64,000 nt of DNA, taken from contig NC_088779.1 in the NCBI RefSeq assembly GCF_954871325.1, forward strand, positions 5,396,846 through 5,460,845, read 5' to 3'. The position numbers and the translations under genes were made by a program. This stretch comes from Gordionus sp. m RMFG-2023 (lineage: Eukaryota; Nematomorpha; Gordioida; Chordodea; Parachordodidae). The number at the start of each line of letters is the position of its first letter. Position 1 is the stretch's first letter. Of this stretch, positions 58,263-64,000 are shown in pieces. Under the pieces are notes generated by a model. It made no database searches. It saw only the letters and a list, made by a program, of their open reading frames with translations, and was not told the DNA's origin.

Positions 58263-59239
58263 AAGGCAGGTTTTAATTTATTTTGATGAAAATTAAAATG
58301 TAATGGAAATCGACAAAATCTTGAAGATATTAACTACCTGTAGTAAACAAAAATTATTAATTATAAAGCCAGACATGGGCCGTGATAGATATTTTTATAT
58401 GGTTTGTAAGTTAATTATATAAATAATTATTAAATATGCTTTAGAGAACACACAATTCAAAAAAAATAAATAATAGTTATTGCTAGAATCCAGCACAATT
58501 TAGGCAATTTACATAATCTCGTCAAATCTGAAAACATTATTGACTTTCTTTGGCATAATGGTAAATTACTATATTAATATTTATATACATTATCTAGCCT
58601 TTATTGATAGTGAATGTGAAGACGATACAATTTGAACTAAACTTTCCTTTATTTTACCTTACCGTTTGCTGTATTATTTATGTAGCTCTTCGAATTAATC
58701 TATTAATCATCTAATCGATGCATGGCTAAAAGAGGGATGAGTGAGCTAAAATTAGTCGAAATTAAAGCAATAAAACATGGCTATTTAAAATATTTAAAAG
58801 TTTGCATACGATTTTTATAAGTGGGGTGCCTGCGTTGTAGGCTACCCACTAGGAGGGTCTAAACGTCATCAGCCAAAGGAGATATTAGACCTGCTAATTT
58901 ATTAATACAAAGTTTTTAAAATTTTTGTCCTCTTTAAATCTATTACACGAACGTTGTAAAATTAACATGATTGCCATTAATATCATGTTTCATTTCGATT
59001 ATTCTCCACGTACAAGAGGTAGAAGAAATTTATATCGGCAAATCCTAAAGGAGGGTGGTGAATAACCTTTTTTTAGGAGTAGGGAGTAAAAATATCTGTG
59101 CACGAGGGCGGAGAATAGTGGAAGACCACTCCACTTTGCCAATTTGCCTACAAAATCTCGTATTTATATTTTCGTTATATAACTTTTCCACTACCATTCA
59201 ATTTTGTGTAAAATTAGTCATTTTGTTTATCCACAGACC
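58263..59239. other. AT-rich intergenic DNA
   Basis: No gene is supported. A GC-richer patch lies at 58820-58880. The plus-strand frame at 59055-59303 runs into the small element at 59240 and has no family match. Confidence 0.4.
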
Positions 59240-59395
59240 TAGTAGAGTCACTAAGGAGAGGGGGAAAAAACAGGGGCTCGAGCCCCCTCAAAATTTTGAA
59301 TAATTTTTTTCATAAACCAAATGTTATATTAAAAATGTTAGCTAGAAAATTTGGAAAAATAATTTTAAAAAATTTTTCGGATAATGACGCCCCTA
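59240..59395. mobile_element. Small hAT-like MITE with direct-repeat flanks
   Basis: CACAGACC lies at 59232-59239 and 59396-59403 (the match extends to 10 bp, CACAGACCTA). The element runs from TAGTAGAGTCACTA to the inverse of TAGGGGCGTCATTA. The ends resemble hAT termini (GGGGCGT). The interior is AT-rich apart from GGGGCTCGAGCCCC at 59273-59286. Confidence 0.6.
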
Positions 59396-59405
59396 CACAG
59401 ACCTA

Positions 59406-61341
59406 CCTTACTTTAAGTTTAACTAAGATTTATTCAATTTCCTTTGATTGACATGATACCCGAGTAATTCTAGTCTCTTATGTAGTCGTGACAAATTTGT
59501 TTAAAGCAATATCCAACTTTTTAGCCTGGGCGTAAATTATCCCCTTTTCGGATCTTTTACTTTATAGTTTTATATATATATATATAATGGATGAGGCGTG
59601 CTTTACTCTTTCCATGTTAAATCATCTTGACGTTTTTTTTACTAGGCCTTAAAGTGGCGGACACGAACCTTATTATTTACTCGCGCTGAATAAATAAAAT
59701 TACGCCCATTCTAGATGCATACATTTTTTTTTTAGTCCGGCTTGGCTATACTCATAAGGGTAACCTTTGCCTACCCCCATTTATGGGCGATTTTAAAAAT
59801 TTTCTCCTTTCAAACGATAATTATAAATGAGAACGGGTTGGATATCTTGATCGTTCACATATTAAGATAAGACAATTTTATTTCAAATATTATAAATAAC
59901 AAATTATATTTTATTATTACATTTTTAAATACTATAAAGCGTTATCTCTATCTATGTAGTATATATAATATCATTTAAAGTTTCATTTAATTTAAGTAAT
60001 TGACAAAAGTACATTTAACAAAAAAAAATAAAAGTTCTTTTTAAGTTAAATAGATTATTCTGTTAGTATAAGAGTAATGTTAATATCTTTTTAAATGTTT
60101 AATATCCTTTAGTTAATAGATAATCTTAACGCTTTAAGAAATAAAAGAAATACCAAAACAAAATAAGATATAAGATAAAATATTTCAACAAATGATTTTT
60201 TAGTATTTACTATTAAGAAACGCTTAGGTCCATTAAGTTTACTACTGTAGATTTGTTGTTATATAAAGGGGGAGGGTATATGGAAATCTACTATAAACTA
60301 TGCCATTTTACTTTTGATAATCCTCACTTTGAAAGGCTAATCTGTGTTAATAATTAAAATACAAAAAGATACGAATTTCGAATCTTGTGTCCCAAGTTTA
60401 TATCCTTCTTATAGAACATGTTACTCATGAGAATCTTTATCGTGTCACACAAGTCAGATATGTTTAAAGAACCTTATTTTTTGTTTGCCACCATCAGCTA
60501 TGAATATAATATATTTTGATTAATTTTAACTATACCATCTAAGTTCATCCTCCCTTTTCATTATATATATATATATTAAATTAGATATTTGACAAATGAT
60601 TATATCAAATTTGCTATACATTAGATTAAAAATCATGTACTATATAAATATTTTTAAAAGATAATTTAATTAGAAATCGTTTAGGCCTACATTTTTTTAA
60701 ATGTTATTTTAAAGTCTACCAAAAACATTTTAATGTTAAAAGATAGTTTTTTTTAAATTTTAACCTTGTAATCGCCCCAAAAATACAGTATTAAAAAATG
60801 AGCTAATAAAATGTGACATATAAATAAATATTTTCTTTGGTTTGCAAAGACAATATTTAACTGACAATTCTCCTCTATAGGACATCATACATAAATCCTA
60901 ATTCGTGTTGAATTTATAATAAATTAAGATTAAAATCGCTAATGTTATTTTCCTTATAAAAAAAACTATGAAAATGAAAACAATAGTTTTATCATCAAAA
61001 ATAAAAATAGTCATAATTATTACATCATAAAATCTTATAATTAATATTCTGAGATACCTAATCATATTTTCCCTTGACTAATAAAATGTGAAAAGTTTGT
61101 GATAAATATTAATTTTCTTTTCAAAAAAAAAAATAATTGAAAGTGATAAGAAAAAATTTTGAATTACTTTGCGCCGTTTTTAATTTGTTAATCCTATTTG
61201 TTCTCCAATGATTATTAAAATAAGAAAGTTAAATTGGGTTATTGTCAATTATTGCATTGCCTTAGCTCTGATAATAAAACAATTATAAAACATTTTTCAA
61301 AAAAAATAAAATAAATTCTGAATTTTAGTTCGATAAAATAT
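59406..61341. other. AT-rich DNA upstream of peptide gene B
   Basis: Mostly AT-rich with no gene. The last 180 bp resemble the gene A upstream region. ATTATAAAAC at 61281-61290, about 55 bp before the ATG, is a candidate TATA box. Confidence 0.4.
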
Positions 61342-62358
61342 ATGAAAAATTCACTGTTTCTAGTTGTAAGTTTCATTGTTCAAATAAAAAATCCATTTAA
61401 TATTCTTAATATAGAAGCTAAGAACTGTAATCTATATAAAAGAGAATTGGTTTAAATTAAAGGTTAATTGAGATAGATCTAGGAAGAATGAAGCATATAT
61501 GTTTTTTTTTGATATATCGCATGTCATCTAGCCCCGACCCATCTTAGCCTTATAGTTAGTTTAAACGATTTAACGAATTATATTGTTTCAAAATTTTTTA
61601 TGGCTCAATAGGAAGATAATAACTACAATTTTTTTTATAAAAACCAATTTTATATGGGGAAAAAAAGGCCTTTTCTGATTTTTAAAGATTTTTTTAAAAT
61701 CTTTCAATAATTCTTTTAAGAAAAATACCTTTTATATCAATTTAATTATAAGAAAATGAATTTTTATAAATTAAAATTTTTGATTGTTTAAAAATTTTTT
61801 CATCTCTACAAATTGGAGGTCTTCAAAGCCCAACGAATTGTATGGGGTTGTGGGTTATTTTACAACGTTAAATGTAATTAGTGATTACCAATAAATCATG
61901 GTTTTGTCATATTTTACAATTTCTGTAAATTATTTCATATAAAACAATCATACTAAAAATAAATAAAAATAAAATGTGGGTGTTAATTTTATCTTGTATA
62001 TTTTGATTTTCGGATCGAGTTGAGAATTTGGAGTTAATAAGTTCAGATTGACAGGTCATGTGAAAAAAAATTATCTCTGACAGTTACCAATATTAACTAT
62101 AGGCAAGATTTGATATTAATTTAAATTTTTTATTAAAAAATAACACTCCAGCTGATTCTAGGGAGCGCCATGACATCTCAAGTGACTTCAATTCCTTACT
62201 ACTTTCGCACCTTTTTCTTGAATGACATGCAAAAAAGGCAGCTTGATCCTCTAGGTGTGCGATATTTTCCTTTGATGGTTTATGGACGTAGACGTAACCG
62301 ATATCATCAGAGTATAAAAGTCCCCATCATCTTCCCCTGGATAGATGGAAATTTCTAG
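61342..62358 (+). CDS. Small secreted precursor, copy B, two exons; peptide-hormone-like
   Basis: Exon 1 (61342-61365) encodes MKNSLFLV before GTAAGT. Exon 2 (62152-62358) follows the acceptor CTCCAG and encodes 68 residues and TAG. The phase-0 join gives 76 residues. The signal peptide (MKNSLFLVLILGSAMTSQVT-like) is probably cleaved near residue 20-21. The remainder reads SIPYYFRTFFLNDMQ, then Lys-Arg, then QLDPLGVRYFPLMVY, then Gly-Arg-Arg-Arg, then NRYHQSIKVPIIFPWIDGNF. KR and GRRR are classic prohormone-convertase and amidation sites, so a 15-residue amidated peptide with N-terminal (pyro)Gln is predicted. I do not recognise this peptide. Copy A conserves FPLM and the RR but not the Gly or the KR. 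The exon plan and 5' flank match copy A. Confidence 0.75.
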
Positions 62359-62502
62359 TAATATACGCAAAATGTTAGGATTAAATATTACGAAGTCTTA
62401 TTAAAATTAATACGCGTTAAAAACATAATTAAAAAACAATTGAGGAAAGTTCATGGATAATAATCTATAAATTATATTATATATTTTTTTTATACAAAAA
62501 AT

Positions 62503-62721
62503 TAGTGTTGTTAAACAGCTCGTTTTGAGCCGATTTTTTTAAACGACTAACTCAATATTTAAGCCAGAAAAACATTGCCCAAGTCTCGAAATTTCGATAA
62601 TATATGTCTTGACTTTAGTTCCTTCTATGATCAAAATCTTCAGGCTTGAGTAATATTTTTCTTGATGAAATATTGAGTTATCCGTTTTTTTAAAATCGGC
62701 TCAAGCCGTTTAACAACGCTA
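62503..62721. mobile_element. TAGTGTTGTTAA-family MITE downstream of peptide gene B
   Basis: TAGTGTTGTTAAACAGCTCG at the left and AAGCCGTTTAACAACGCTA at the right, bounded by TA, 219 bp. Its core is in the reverse orientation relative to the copy at 51057. It is one of the best preserved members. Confidence 0.88.
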
Positions 62722-63837
62722 TAAAAAATATAAAAATTTAAACTTATTAAGATTTTTATATTTTTATAATTCCTCATTAACCAATAAATTTATTTAATAA
62801 ATTCGTATTTTTTTTTTCGAAATTAATCAGTATATTATAATGTATAAAGTAAAAAATGAACTTATTGTTTTAGTCAGAATTGGAATCAATAATGCCATGA
62901 TGTAAAATAAATTACCTTTTTAAATAAAATCTATATAAAATACATATAAACATTATATTTATTATTTTGATGTCAATTATCTTTATTTATATTTTATAAA
63001 ATATTTTTTTTTCGATTCAAAATCTTTATTTATATTAAAAAATAGCATATATATATATATAAATAAAATATTAACATGTAAAATAATAACATATAAAAGA
63101 AAGGAGGGGTGGGGGGAGGGGGGGGGGGGTGGCTCAAAAAAATGCCCTCATTAGGAGGATATCTGATTACCATTGATGTGATAATATTTTTACCTAAAAT
63201 CTTAAAGAAATGATAGCCTAGAAAGCCTAGGGACTTATTGGTAGAAATAACAATTTGGATAAAGTGAAAATCAGAAAAATATTTATACATTTATTACTAT
63301 TATAAGGGTCTAGAAAAAATCCTTTGAAACTTAATTTTTTTTTGGTATAGCTGGGCAATAACCCAATTTTTTAGCCTGCTCAAAAACTGCGAATATAGTC
63401 TTTTTTTTATCCGTGTTCTCAAAAATAGATTTAAATCAAAATTTTCTCCTGCACATACTGGGGTTCTGGAATGAACTAATGAAGAGATAGGGGTTGGAGC
63501 AGCCATATGGCTGCTAGCAGCCTAAATTTTTAAAAGGAAATTATGTGAAAAGAATGATAAACATAGGATGGAAAACCCTATGAGGTTGGGAAAATCAAAT
63601 ATCTTGATAAAATAAACCAATTTGATTTTTTTTTAAAACTTATTGAAATCGGGTGTAATTTTTTAGTGTTTAAAACGAACTCAATCCTGAGGCAGTGCCC
63701 TGGGTTGACTTATTTCTGACACTTATTTCTGTTTAACCAGGCGCTTGAACTAGGACACCCTATTTTGGTTTATTTTTAAGAAATCCAATCTATCTAGTAT
63801 AAAACATCAAAAAAGTTTTTATAAAAATAATATTAAT
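62722..63837. other. AT-rich DNA with a G-rich run
   Basis: A G-rich run occupies about 63104-63131. Two chance minus-strand frames (63030-63290 and 63300-63506) have no recognisable features. No gene is supported. Confidence 0.4.
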
Positions 63838-64000
63838 AAAGAAAAGAAGAGAAGAGAAGAGAAGAGAAGAGAAGAGAAGAGAAGAGAAGAGAAGAGAAGA
63901 GAAGAAGAAGAGAAGAGAAGAGAAGAGAAGAGAAGAAGAAGAGAAGAGAAGAGAAGAGAAGAGAAGAGAAGAAGAAAGAGAAGAGAAGAGAAGAGAAAGA
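63838..64000. repeat. GAGAA microsatellite at the right edge
   Basis: (AAGAG)n with occasional AAGAAG interruptions, running out of the window. Confidence 0.95.

Overview
The window looks like an AT-rich invertebrate nuclear genome: split genes with GT/AG introns, exons far richer in G+C than the surrounding DNA, many small inverted-repeat transposons, and decayed hAT and Tc1/IS630-type transposases. I cannot name the phylum from the sequence alone.

Three kinds of host gene can be supported. (1) On the minus strand, about 14.28-2.86 kb, is a four-exon GT10 (alpha-1,3-type) fucosyltransferase with an N-terminal membrane anchor. (2) On the plus strand, 28.9-49.96 kb, is a complete ceramide transfer protein (CERT/CERT1, COL4A3BP family). 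Its 13 exons all join in phase to give 741 residues, with a PH domain, a serine-rich stretch, an FFAT motif and a START domain. (3) On the plus strand at 54.67-56.69 and 61.34-62.36 kb are two tandemly duplicated, two-exon genes for small secreted precursors of 80 and 76 residues. In both, exon 1 encodes only the first eight residues of the signal peptide. I do not recognise this family. The second copy has the layout of an amidated peptide-hormone precursor and is the most interesting possible novelty here.

The rest is mostly mobile DNA. From left to right: a ZMYM1-like hAT transposase remnant cut by the left edge (1-1.14 kb); a hAT C-terminal fragment (6.5-6.96 kb) and a whole 1.9-kb hAT copy with a perfect 8-bp target duplication (8704-10602), both in a fucosyltransferase intron; a 4.6-kb palindromic Tc1/IS630-type element carrying transposase remnants in both arms (14911-19546); inverted hAT pieces (22.6-25.8 kb); and a second, reversed copy of the 1.9-kb hAT element (26583-28443) just upstream of CERT. 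CERT introns hold many foldback MITEs. Two MITE families recur throughout: one starts TAGTGTTGTTAA, the same terminus as the large palindrome; the other consists of GGCC-rich blocks alternating with T/A tracts and starts CAGAGACCTGCAG. Microsatellites lie at 40.0-40.2 kb and at the right edge.

Functionally, CERT (ER-to-Golgi ceramide transport) and the fucosyltransferase (Golgi glycan capping) both serve the Golgi, but nothing in the sequence shows that they are co-regulated. They are separate genes, in opposite orientation, separated by about 14.6 kb of mostly transposon-derived DNA.
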